Made by a program: the position numbers and the translations under genes. This document shows positions 18,064 to 25,202 of a stretch of 55,303 nt of DNA, one piece after another; positions within the stretch are counted from its first letter, which is position 1; every line of letters starts with the position of its first letter. A model generated the notes under the pieces. That model had not been told where the DNA came from and did not search any database. It saw nothing but the letters and a program-made list of their open reading frames with translations. Origin of the DNA: a bacterium MS4. Lineage in GTDB: Bacteria > Bacillota > Clostridia > Oscillospirales > Acutalibacteraceae. The stretch is from contig CCFG01000013.1 of NCBI GenBank assembly GCA_000752215.1, positions 1 to 55,303 on the forward strand, given 5' to 3'.

Positions 18064-19263
18064 ATGCTTGTGGCCGGAATCGTTTCTGAATACAACCCGT
18101 TCCATAACGGACATGCCGCGCTGGTTTCGGAAACCCGCAAAGCGGGGGCAACCCACGTTGCGGCGGTCATGAGCGGCAACTTCGTGCAGCGCGGCGAACC
18201 GGCGATCCTTTCCAAGTGGGCAAGAACAAGGCAGGCGCTGGAAAACGGCGTCGATCTGGTCGTGGAGCTGCCGCTCCCCTGGGCGCTTGCGGGAGCGGAA
18301 AAGTTCGCTTACGGCGGTGTGGCGCTGCTGGACGCGATGGGAATCGACCTGCTGAGCTTCGGCAGCGAATGCGGCCGCACGGAGGATTTATACAAAGCGG
18401 AGCGGGCGCTCGTCTCCGGAGAACTGCGGGAAAAAATCCGTTCCGAGCTGAAAAGCGGTGCAACCTTTGCAAAAGCACGGCAAAACGCAGTCGCCGCCCT
18501 GTTCGACGAAGAAACCGCGGAACTTTTAAGCGAGCCAAACAATATTTTAGGCATAGAATACCTGAAGGCGCTGCGCAGGCTGAATTCCCGCATCAAACCG
18601 TTTACAGTCAGGCGCGTGGGCGCCGCGCACGACGCGCAGGCCTCGGAGGGATTTGTGGCCTCCGCCTCACAGATACGGAGGATGATGCGCTCCGGGGAAG
18701 ATTTTCCCCCGCTGATGCCTCTTTCCTGTGCGGAAACGGCAAGGCGGGAAATCAAAGCCGGAAACGCACCCGCCGATCTTGCCTTGATTGAGCGGGCCGT
18801 TCTGGCAAAGCTGAGAACGATGGGTCCCGACCGGTTCGCCGCCCTTCCCGATATCAGCGAAGGACTGGAAAACCGGGTTTATGCCGCGGTGCGCAGAGCC
18901 GGCGGCCTGGAGGAAGCATACAGCCTGACTAAGTCCAAAAGATATACGCACGCCAGAATCCGCCGGATCATTCTTTCCGCTTTTCTGGGTCTGGACGCTT
19001 CCATGAGCGCGGGGATTCCTCCCTATCTGCGCATTCTCGGCTTTAATCAGCACGGCACGGAAATTCTGCATTCCATGAAAGGACGGGCAGCCTTGCCGGT
19101 CATCACCAATTCGTCGGATATATTTTCTCTTGACAAAAATGGAAAAAATATGCTTGAATTAGAAAACAGAGCAACGGACCTTTATGCGCTTTGTATGCCG
19201 AAAATCGCGCCCTGCGGGCTCGACAGGACAACGGGTATTATTTCTATTTCGTCTTTTGACTGA
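18064..19263 (+). CDS. tmcAL: tRNA(Met) cytidine acetate ligase TmcAL (YlbM)
   Basis: TmcAL activates acetate with ATP and transfers the acetyl group to the wobble cytidine of elongator tRNA-Met, giving ac4C34. The 399-residue protein has the nucleotidyltransferase-like N-terminus MLVAGIVSEYNPFHNGHAAL, with the HxGH-type motif, then VMSGNFVQRGEPAILSKWAR and the SFGSECG block, all diagnostic. AAGGAG lies 11 bases before the ATG. It is transcribed divergently from ackA and is followed 16 bases later by a DUF4380-like gene. Function is inferred from the B. subtilis homologue and the motif match is close. Confidence 0.92.
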   Translation: MLVAGIVSEYNPFHNGHAALVSETRKAGATHVAAVMSGNFVQRGEPAILSKWARTRQALENGVDLVVELPLPWALAGAEKFAYGGVALLDAMGIDLLSFGSECGRTEDLYKAERALVSGELREKIRSELKSGATFAKARQNAVAALFDEETAELLSEPNNILGIEYLKALRRLNSRIKPFTVRRVGAAHDAQASEGFVASASQIRRMMRSGEDFPPLMPLSCAETARREIKAGNAPADLALIERAVLAKLRTMGPDRFAALPDISEGLENRVYAAVRRAGGLEEAYSLTKSKRYTHARIRRIILSAFLGLDASMSAGIPPYLRILGFNQHGTEILHSMKGRAALPVITNSSDIFSLDKNGKNMLELENRATDLYALCMPKIAPCGLDRTTGIISISSFD

Positions 19264-19279
19264 AAGGATGTGTCTTCTC

Positions 19280-20215
19280 TTGTCTATTGAAATTAAGGAA
19301 ACGGAATATGAGAATTACGGAAAATGCCTGAGGCTGGATAACGGCCTGATCGACGTTGTTGTAACCATTGAGTTCGGGCCGCGCATCGTACGCTTCGGCT
19401 TTATCGGCGAAGAAAATATTCTTTACAACGATCTGGAACGCCGCAATTATATCAGCAGCGAAAGCATGTTGGAACGCTACGGCAAGGACGCGGCTTTTTA
19501 CCATTACGGCGGACACCGCGTATGGCTCAGTCCCGAAAAGATGCCCGAAACGTATTATCCGGACAACGAGCCGGTCGTATACGGCATTCTGCCGGAAGGC
19601 GTCAGCTTTACGCCCCCGCGCCAGAAGCGCAACGACGTTCAACTGAGCTTTGAAGTGATCATGACCGAGGGCACTACGGATATCATGGTGGTGCACAGCG
19701 CGAAAAACTGCTCGAAGGAAAAACGGAACTGCGCGCTGTGGGCGCTGACCATGGTGAAGGGCGGCGGCGTAGAGGTGATCCCGATGAACAAGGACACCGG
19801 CAGCTCTCTGCTTCCCAACCGGCTTCTCACTCTTTGGCCGTATTCCGATATCCGGGACAAACGTTTGTCGGTGGGCAACCGGTTTATTACAATCCGGCAC
19901 AATGCGGGCATTCCCAACGCGCTGAAGCTGGGCGTTAACAATACGCCGGGCTGGGCGTCGTACACCTGCGGAGAATATACGCTGGTAAAGCGTTACCTTC
20001 ACACTGCTCAGGCGGCGTATCCGGATTACGGCTGCTCCTATGAGACGTACGCGTGCGGCGATTTTATCGAAATGGAATCGCTGAGCCCGCTGTACGGCCT
20101 GGAGCCGGGCGAAGGAATCCGACACGTGGAAAATCTTTCTCTGATCAAACAGCCGTTCCCCGAGGACCCGACCGACGAGGACGCGATAGAAAAATTCTGC
20201 GCGCATTTCAAATAA
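19280..20215 (+). CDS. Galactose-mutarotase-fold protein (DUF4380-like)
   Basis: A 311-residue protein that I place, with moderate certainty, in the DUF4380/aldose-epimerase-like superfamily of beta-sandwich sugar-binding proteins. Supporting segments are VVTIEFGPRIVRFGFIGEEN near the start, YHYGGHRVWLSPEKMPETYY with an aromatic and histidine pocket, and SYETYACGDFIEMESLSPLY near the end. The start is TTG at 19280, placed by AAAGGATG about 10 bases upstream; the in-frame ATG at 19268 would overlap that site. It begins 16 bases after tmcAL and ends before a strong terminator, so the two are probably cotranscribed. Substrate unknown. Confidence 0.72.
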   Translation: MSIEIKETEYENYGKCLRLDNGLIDVVVTIEFGPRIVRFGFIGEENILYNDLERRNYISSESMLERYGKDAAFYHYGGHRVWLSPEKMPETYYPDNEPVVYGILPEGVSFTPPRQKRNDVQLSFEVIMTEGTTDIMVVHSAKNCSKEKRNCALWALTMVKGGGVEVIPMNKDTGSSLLPNRLLTLWPYSDIRDKRLSVGNRFITIRHNAGIPNALKLGVNNTPGWASYTCGEYTLVKRYLHTAQAAYPDYGCSYETYACGDFIEMESLSPLYGLEPGEGIRHVENLSLIKQPFPEDPTDEDAIEKFCAHFK

Positions 20216-20258
20216 ACTTTAAACACATGATACGCGACAACTTTTTCAATACAATCAA

Positions 20259-20285
20259 GAGGGGGCGGCCAATGGCCGCCCCCTC
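20259..20285. terminator. Strong terminator after the DUF4380-like gene
   Basis: Perfect 12-base arms (GAGGGGGCGGCC / GGCCGCCCCCTC) enclose a three-base AAT loop, followed by TTCTT. It lies between convergent genes, the DUF4380-like gene and upp, and could act for both. Confidence 0.88.
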
Positions 20286-20299
20286 TTCTTGCAGTTATT

Positions 20300-20932
20300 T
20301 TACAGTGTTCCGAAAATACGGTCGCCCGCGTCGCCAAGACCCGGTACAATGTAGCCGATGTCGTTCAGGTGATCGTCGACGGCGGCACAGAAAAGCTGTA
20401 CGTCGGGATGCGCTTCGGTAAATGCCTTTACCCCTTCCGGAGCGGCAATAATGCACATAAAGCGGATACTCTTCGGCTTGCTGCGCTTGATGATGGTGAC
20501 TGCGTCGATCGCAGAGCCGCCGGTGGCAAGCATCGGGTCCAGCACGATGACGTCGCGCTCTTCAATATCCTGCGGCAGCTTGCTGTAATATTCCACCGGC
20601 TGCAGCGTCTCGTGGTCGCGGTAAAGGCCGATATGGCCGACCTTCGCGGCGGGAACCATTTTCAGTACGCCGTCCACCATGCCCAGGCCCGCCCTTAAAA
20701 TAGGAACAAACGCAAGCTTTCTTCCTGCGATCACCTTTGTTTTCGCTTTCCCCATGGGGGTCTCGATCGTCGTGTCCTCCAAAGGGAGATCGCGGGTCGC
20801 CTCGTAGCACATCAGCATCCCGATTTCACCGACCAGCTCACGGAATTCCTTGGACCCCGTATTTTTATCGCGCAAAAAAGTCAGTTTGTGCTGGATCAGC
20901 GGATGATCCATAACAAATACCTGTTTATCCAT
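20300..20932 (-). CDS. upp: Uracil phosphoribosyltransferase
   Basis: Upp converts uracil and PRPP to UMP in pyrimidine salvage. The 210-residue protein is of normal length and carries the family's [13 protein letters not shown], the PRPP-binding [14 protein letters not shown] and the uracil-binding [14 protein letters not shown] chose the ATG ending at 20932, which follows TGGAGG; an earlier in-frame ATG five codons upstream overlaps that site. It is the last gene of the minus-strand run fhs-tsaE-tsaB-rpiB-upp. Confidence 0.97.
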   Translation of the reverse strand: MDKQVFVMDHPLIQHKLTFLRDKNTGSKEFRELVGEIGMLMCYEATRDLPLEDTTIETPMGKAKTKVIAGRKLAFVPILRAGLGMVDGVLKMVPAAKVGHIGLYRDHETLQPVEYYSKLPQDIEERDVIVLDPMLATGGSAIDAVTIIKRSKPKSIRFMCIIAAPEGVKAFTEAHPDVQLFCAAVDDHLNDIGYIVPGLGDAGDRIFGTL

Positions 20933-20974
20933 GTTGACAGCCTCCATAGTCTAGTATTGTTTGTAACCCAAAAA

Positions 20975-21418
20975 TTACAGTTCGCCGCGCTCAATCGCAG
21001 AGATTTCGTCAATGCGCTGCTGGTGGCGGCCGCCTTCAAATTCGGTTTTCAAGTAGATCTTTGCGAGCTCCACCGCCTTTTTTTCATCGATCACCCGGCC
21101 TCCGAGGCAGAGAATGTTGGAGTTGTTGTGCCGGCGGGTCATTTCCGTGCAGTAAGCGTCGGCGCACACCGACGCACGGATGCCCTGTACCTTGTTGGCC
21201 GCGATGCTCATGCCGATTCCCGTTCCGCAGCACAGAATTCCGCGCTCCGCTTCGCCGTCCGCCACACAGTGCGCGACCTTTGCCGCAACCGGCGCATAGT
21301 CGATAGAGGCTTCGTCAAACGTGCCGAAATCCTTATAGGCAATATTTTCGGCAGCAAGATAGTTCTTAATGGCTTCTTTCAATAAAAATCCGCCGTGATC
21401 CGCTCCTAAAGCTATCAT
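20975..21418 (-). CDS. rpiB: Ribose-5-phosphate isomerase B
   Basis: RpiB interconverts ribose 5-phosphate and ribulose 5-phosphate. The 147-residue protein opens MIALGADHGGFLLKEAIKNY and holds the active-site cysteine in ILCCGTGIGMSIAANK and the conserved RAS...RRHNNSNILCLGGR region. Its start codon overlaps the tsaB stop as ATGA. RpiB followed by upp forms a logical ribose-phosphate/PRPP salvage pair and recurs in many Firmicutes. The choice of RpiB rather than a sugar-phosphate isomerase of the LacAB type is supported by the single-subunit architecture. Confidence 0.95.
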   Translation of the reverse strand: MIALGADHGGFLLKEAIKNYLAAENIAYKDFGTFDEASIDYAPVAAKVAHCVADGEAERGILCCGTGIGMSIAANKVQGIRASVCADAYCTEMTRRHNNSNILCLGGRVIDEKKAVELAKIYLKTEFEGGRHQQRIDEISAIERGEL

Positions 21419-22125
21419 TTGATTTCTCCTTTTATTCGTTTTTTTAATTCCCGCTCCGCCTGCGGCGGGCGAAGATAGATCGGCATCAGAGCCGCCGGGG
21501 ACACCGCCCCGCCCTGCTCATATACTTTTTGCGCGGACTTTGCCACGCCCCACGCACGCTGATAAAGCAGGTGCTCGGGCGGCAGAACCGCGTTCAGACT
21601 TTTAAACCGCTCATTATTATAACACAATTTTGCGCCGTCTCCAACAAGGAATATCGGTTTCGTGTAATTTTCACATTCCTGTGCCAAATCCTCAATGGAA
21701 AGCGCCCGGTCGGGGGTGATTCTCTCCACGGAATTTTCATGCGCGGAAAAAATCGCGTTATAGACCTGCCCGCAGCGCGCGTCCATTACCGCGCAGACCG
21801 TGCAGTCCAGGTGCGCCAGGTTCTGCGCCATGGCCTCCAGGGCGGAAACTCCCGCACAGGGTTTATTCTGCGCCATGGCCAAGCCTTTGATACTCGCCAC
21901 ACCGATACGGACGCCCGTAAAAGAACCGGGACCCGCGGAAACCGCAAACAGGTCGACGTTTCCCAGTTCTGTCCGCGTACACTGCAGAAGATGGTCGATC
22001 ATGGGCATCAGCGTCTGGCTATGGGTCAGGCGGGTATTGATGTAAAATTCCCCCAGCAGTCTGTCGTCGTCAAGCAGAGCCGCCGAAGCCGCGGTCGCGG
22101 AAGAATCGATTGCCAGTATCCTCAT
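21415..22125 (-). CDS. tsaB: tRNA t6A synthesis protein TsaB
   Basis: TsaB partners TsaD and TsaE in threonylcarbamoylation of A37 in ANN-decoding tRNAs. The 236-residue protein starts MRILAIDSSATAASAALLDD, the ASKHA phosphate loop, and has the THSQTLMPMIDHLL and SAGPGSFTGVRIG signatures. The ATG at 22125 follows AAGGGAT and overlaps the tsaE stop by four bases (ATGA), which also fixes the start. No rimI or tsaD gene follows, so those must lie elsewhere. Confidence 0.95.
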   Translation of the reverse strand: MRILAIDSSATAASAALLDDDRLLGEFYINTRLTHSQTLMPMIDHLLQCTRTELGNVDLFAVSAGPGSFTGVRIGVASIKGLAMAQNKPCAGVSALEAMAQNLAHLDCTVCAVMDARCGQVYNAIFSAHENSVERITPDRALSIEDLAQECENYTKPIFLVGDGAKLCYNNERFKSLNAVLPPEHLLYQRAWGVAKSAQKVYEQGGAVSPAALMPIYLRPPQAERELKKRIKGEIK

Positions 22126-22547
22126 GGTTTTATCCCTTCCATCTGAAAAATTCGTTCGTTTTCCCGCGCGCCCCGGCAAATTTCAATCCGTATCGCATCC
22201 TGAGGAAGAGCGGCCTCGATGTTTTCGCTCCACTCGATGACAAGCACGCCGCCGCTGTCGAGATAATCAAAAAATCCGGTGGAGTAAAGGTCGTCCCACC
22301 CGGTTACGCGGAACATATCAAAATGGTAGACATCCAGCCTGCCGTGATATTCGTGAACGAGCGCAAAGGTCGGGCTGGAAACGCCGTCCTGGATTCCAAG
22401 CCCGCGGGCAAGGCCGCGCGTGAAAGCGGTCTTCCCCATCCCCATCCCGCCGAAAAGCGCCAGCACCTCGCCGCCGGTCAGCTTTTCCGCAATTTTCACC
22501 CCGAGTGCTTCCGTCTCGGCAGGCGAAGAAGTGATGATTTCCTGCAT
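22122..22547 (-). CDS. tsaE: tRNA t6A synthesis ATPase TsaE
   Basis: A 141-residue P-loop ATPase that drives the TsaBD complex. The Walker A motif GGMGMGKT is at residues 33-40, followed by FTRGLARGLGIQDGVSSPTF, in which the SPTF threonine region is diagnostic, and VLVIEWSENIEAALP with the conserved tryptophan and glutamate. It lies 19 bases after fhs and is translationally coupled to tsaB. Confidence 0.95.
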   Translation of the reverse strand: MQEIITSSPAETEALGVKIAEKLTGGEVLALFGGMGMGKTAFTRGLARGLGIQDGVSSPTFALVHEYHGRLDVYHFDMFRVTGWDDLYSTGFFDYLDSGGVLVIEWSENIEAALPQDAIRIEICRGARENERIFQMEGIKP

Positions 22548-22566
22548 ATCCGGTCCCCTTACATCT

Positions 22567-24234
22567 CTAAAATAGTCCTGAAATTTTCCCGTTCGCGTCC
22601 ACGTCGATCTTTTCTGCGGACGGTACCTTCGGCAATCCGGGCATGGTCATAATATCCCCCGCGTACGCAACCACAAACCCCGCGCCGTTGGAAAGGCGCA
22701 GGTCGCGGATGGTAATACGGAAGCCCTTCGGCCGTCCCAGAAGCGCGGCGTTGTCGGAAAGGGAATATTGGGTTTTCGCAACGCAGACGGGCAGCCTGTC
22801 CCCGCCGAGCGCGGAGATATCGGCAATGGCCTTTTCCGCCTGAGCAGTGTAGTCCACGCCGTCCGCCCCGTAAATTTCTTTGGCAATACATTCAATCTTC
22901 TGTTTGACCGTGGAATCGACGGAATAAATCGGATGGAAATCCGACGGTTTTTCCGCCGCCTCACAGACCTTTTGCGCCAGCTCCACACCGCCCGCGCCGC
23001 CTTTGGCAAAGACTTCCGAAAGCGCGAAATCCGCGCCGTTGTCGCGGCAGTATTTTTCGATATACGCCAGCTCAGCGTCGGAATCGCTTCCGAAGCGGTT
23101 GATGGCGACGACCACCGGCACGCCGTACTTCTTCATATTGGCGATATGCGCGCCCAGATTGACGATACCCTTTTCCAGCGCTTCCAGATTCTCCGCCGCA
23201 GTACGGTCCTTCGGCACGCCGCCGTTGTATTTCAGCGCGCGAGCGGTCGCCACAAGGACAACGGCGCTGGGCTTCAGCCCCGCAAGACGGCACTTGATGT
23301 CCAGAAACTTTTCCGCGCCAAGGTCGGAGCCGAAGCCGGCCTCGGTAATGCAGTAATCGGCAAGCTTCAAAGCAAGACGCGTGGCCCTGACGGAGTTGCA
23401 GCCGTGAGCGATGTTGGCAAACGGCCCGCCGTGCATGATGACGGGCGTGCCCTCCAGCGTCTGCACCAGATTCGGGTTGATCGCGTCTTTCAGAAGCGCA
23501 GCCATGGCGCCCTGCGCCTTGAGGTCCGAAGCATAGACGGGCGCGCCCGCAAAGGTGTATGCGACCAGAATTCTTCCCAGCCGTTCCTTTAAATCCGTAA
23601 TGTCGGACGCCAGGCAGAAAATGGCCATGATTTCCGACGCAACGGTAATACAGAAGCTGTCTTCGCGGGGAATCCCGTTGATTTTTCCGCCCAGGCCGAC
23701 CACGATGCTGCGCAGGGCGCGGTCGTTCATATCGAGACAGCGTTTGATTAAAATCCTTCGCTGGTCAATCCCCAGCGCGTTCCCCTGATGGATATGGTTG
23801 TCCAGCATGGCGCAGAGCAAATTGTTTGCGGAAGTAATGGCGTGAAAATCGCCCGTAAAATGCAGGTTGATGTCCTCCATCGGCACCACCTGCGCGTATC
23901 CGCCGCCCGCGGCGCCGCCTTTGATGCCGAATACCGGGCCGAGGCTCGGTTCGCGAAGGGCAATGACGGCATTTTTCCCGATCTGCTTCATTGCCTCGCC
24001 AAGGCCCGCCGTCGTGGTGGTCTTCCCTTCCCCCGCGGGAGTGGGGTTGATTGCCGTAACCAGAATGAGTTTGCCGTCCTTGCGGGAGGCAAGTCTGTTG
24101 TAGAGAGAGTCGTTCAGCTTTGCTTTAAACCGGCCGTATGGCTCAAGTTCTTCCTCGTAAATCCCGAGGTCAGCGGCAATTCTCGCAATCGGTACGAGCT
24201 TTGCCTGCTGCGCAATTTCGATGTCCGTGAGCAT
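22567..24234 (-). CDS. fhs: Formate-tetrahydrofolate ligase
   Basis: Fhs makes 10-formyl-tetrahydrofolate from formate, THF and ATP, feeding purine synthesis and the methyl branch of acetogenesis. The 555-residue protein is full length. [18 protein letters not shown] at residues 65-82 holds the nucleotide-binding loop, and [20 protein letters not shown] is the second family signature. TAGGAG lies nine bases before the ATG. No other Wood-Ljungdahl gene is nearby, so a C1-supply role for purines is as likely as acetogenesis. It heads the fhs-tsaE-tsaB-rpiB-upp run. Confidence 0.97.
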   Translation of the reverse strand: MLTDIEIAQQAKLVPIARIAADLGIYEEELEPYGRFKAKLNDSLYNRLASRKDGKLILVTAINPTPAGEGKTTTTAGLGEAMKQIGKNAVIALREPSLGPVFGIKGGAAGGGYAQVVPMEDINLHFTGDFHAITSANNLLCAMLDNHIHQGNALGIDQRRILIKRCLDMNDRALRSIVVGLGGKINGIPREDSFCITVASEIMAIFCLASDITDLKERLGRILVAYTFAGAPVYASDLKAQGAMAALLKDAINPNLVQTLEGTPVIMHGGPFANIAHGCNSVRATRLALKLADYCITEAGFGSDLGAEKFLDIKCRLAGLKPSAVVLVATARALKYNGGVPKDRTAAENLEALEKGIVNLGAHIANMKKYGVPVVVAINRFGSDSDAELAYIEKYCRDNGADFALSEVFAKGGAGGVELAQKVCEAAEKPSDFHPIYSVDSTVKQKIECIAKEIYGADGVDYTAQAEKAIADISALGGDRLPVCVAKTQYSLSDNAALLGRPKGFRITIRDLRLSNGAGFVVAYAGDIMTMPGLPKVPSAEKIDVDANGKISGLF

Positions 24235-24267
24235 TCATGCATTCTCCTAACACATAATTATGACAAA

Positions 24268-24273
24268 ATTATA
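24268..24273 (-). promoter_or_regulatory. Extended -10 element for fhs
   Basis: Minus-strand TATAAT at 24268-24273 is preceded by TGA, an extended -10, with only a poor -35 (TTCATT) 17 bases upstream. It lies 34 bases before the fhs start codon. Confidence 0.55.
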
Positions 24274-24354
24274 TCATATTCTTTTGTAAAAATGAACAGG
24301 AAAGAATAATATTTCCTGATAAAAACAGGCGGCGGAAGCATCGTTGCCAGGATA

Positions 24355-24363
24355 TGTTATAAT
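24355..24363 (+). promoter_or_regulatory. Extended -10 promoter of the two-component operon
   Basis: TGT-TATAAT is an extended -10 with no clear -35 element. It would start transcription near 24370, leaving a 130-base leader that contains the palindrome at 24389 and the tandem repeats at 24416. Confidence 0.55.
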
Positions 24364-24388
24364 AAAAAGCAGCTCCACTGATCAGGAA

Positions 24389-24402
24389 CCGGGTGCACCC
24401 GG
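24389..24402. repeat. Perfect 14-base palindrome in the leader of the response-regulator gene
   Basis: CCGGGTGCACCCGG is self-complementary with no loop, lies about 20 bases after the predicted transcription start, and has no T-run after it, so it is more like a protein-binding site than a terminator. Confidence 0.6.
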
Positions 24403-24415
24403 GGGAATTAAAATC

Positions 24416-24458
24416 TTCAGTTTTTTGTAAGAAATCCGTTCAGTTTCTTTTAAGAAAT
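24416..24458 (+). repeat. Tandem direct repeats upstream of the VanR-like regulator
   Basis: Two 20-base copies (24416-24435 and 24439-24458) match at 18 of 20 positions and are 23 bases apart, about two helical turns. Each ends in TAAGAAAT. OmpR/PhoB-family regulators bind direct repeats at such spacing, so autoregulation is a reasonable guess. Confidence 0.6.
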
Positions 24459-24500
24459 ATGCGGTAAGCTGTTGTTAAGGTTTTTGGGGGAGGAAATCAA

Positions 24501-25202
24501 ATGGATAAAAAACAGATCCTGATTGTCGACGACGACCGCGAGATCGTCCGCGCAATCGCCATTTTGCTGGAAAAAGAGGGCTATTCGGCCCTGTGTGCCT
24601 ATGACGGGCTGGAGGCCGTCGACGCGGCGATGAACAACGAAATTCATTTGATTTTGATCGATGTGATGATGCCGAGGCTGAACGGGCTTTCCGCGGTCAT
24701 GAAAATCCGTGAAAAGCGCAATATCCCGATCATCGTGCTTTCGGCGAAAAGCGAGGACACCGACAAAATTCTCGGGCTCAGCATGGGTGCGGACGATTAC
24801 GTGACAAAGCCGTTCAATCCCATGGAGCTTGTCGCGCGCGTCCGTTCCCAGCTCAGGCGCTACATCAGCCTGGGTGACATCAACGCGAATGCGAACGCAA
24901 ACGAAATCGTCAACGGCAGACTGAGCTACAGCACGGACGCGCGCATCCTGAAGGCGGACGGCGAGCCTGTCCGCCTGACGGCGACGGAAAGCAAAATCGT
25001 CGACCTGCTGATGCGCAATCTGGGCAGGACCTTTCCCGCGGAGGAAATCTACCGCCGCGTATGGAACGAGCCCGCCTACTGTGTGGAAAACACCGTGATG
25101 GTACATATCCGCCGCATCCGGGAAAAAATCGAACTCAACCCAAAGGAACCCGAATATTTAAAGGTGGTGTGGGGCATTGGCTACAAAATCGAAAAAGTTT
25201 AA
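24501..25202 (+). CDS. OmpR/PhoB-family response regulator (VanR-like)
   Basis: A 233-residue regulator with an N-terminal receiver domain (residues 1-120). The acidic pair is in ILIVDDDREI, the phospho-acceptor aspartate in LILIDVMMPRLNG, and the signalling lysine in DDYVTKPFNP. The C-terminal winged helix has the recognition-helix region TVMVHIRRIREKIE. Overall resemblance is to VanR-type regulators of cell-envelope systems. The ATG has GGGGGAGG upstream. The end overlaps the kinase gene by 26 bases, tying the pair together. No resistance or transport gene follows; the next gene is a separately promoted RodA homologue. Confidence 0.92.
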   Translation: MDKKQILIVDDDREIVRAIAILLEKEGYSALCAYDGLEAVDAAMNNEIHLILIDVMMPRLNGLSAVMKIREKRNIPIIVLSAKSEDTDKILGLSMGADDYVTKPFNPMELVARVRSQLRRYISLGDINANANANEIVNGRLSYSTDARILKADGEPVRLTATESKIVDLLMRNLGRTFPAEEIYRRVWNEPAYCVENTVMVHIRRIREKIELNPKEPEYLKVVWGIGYKIEKV

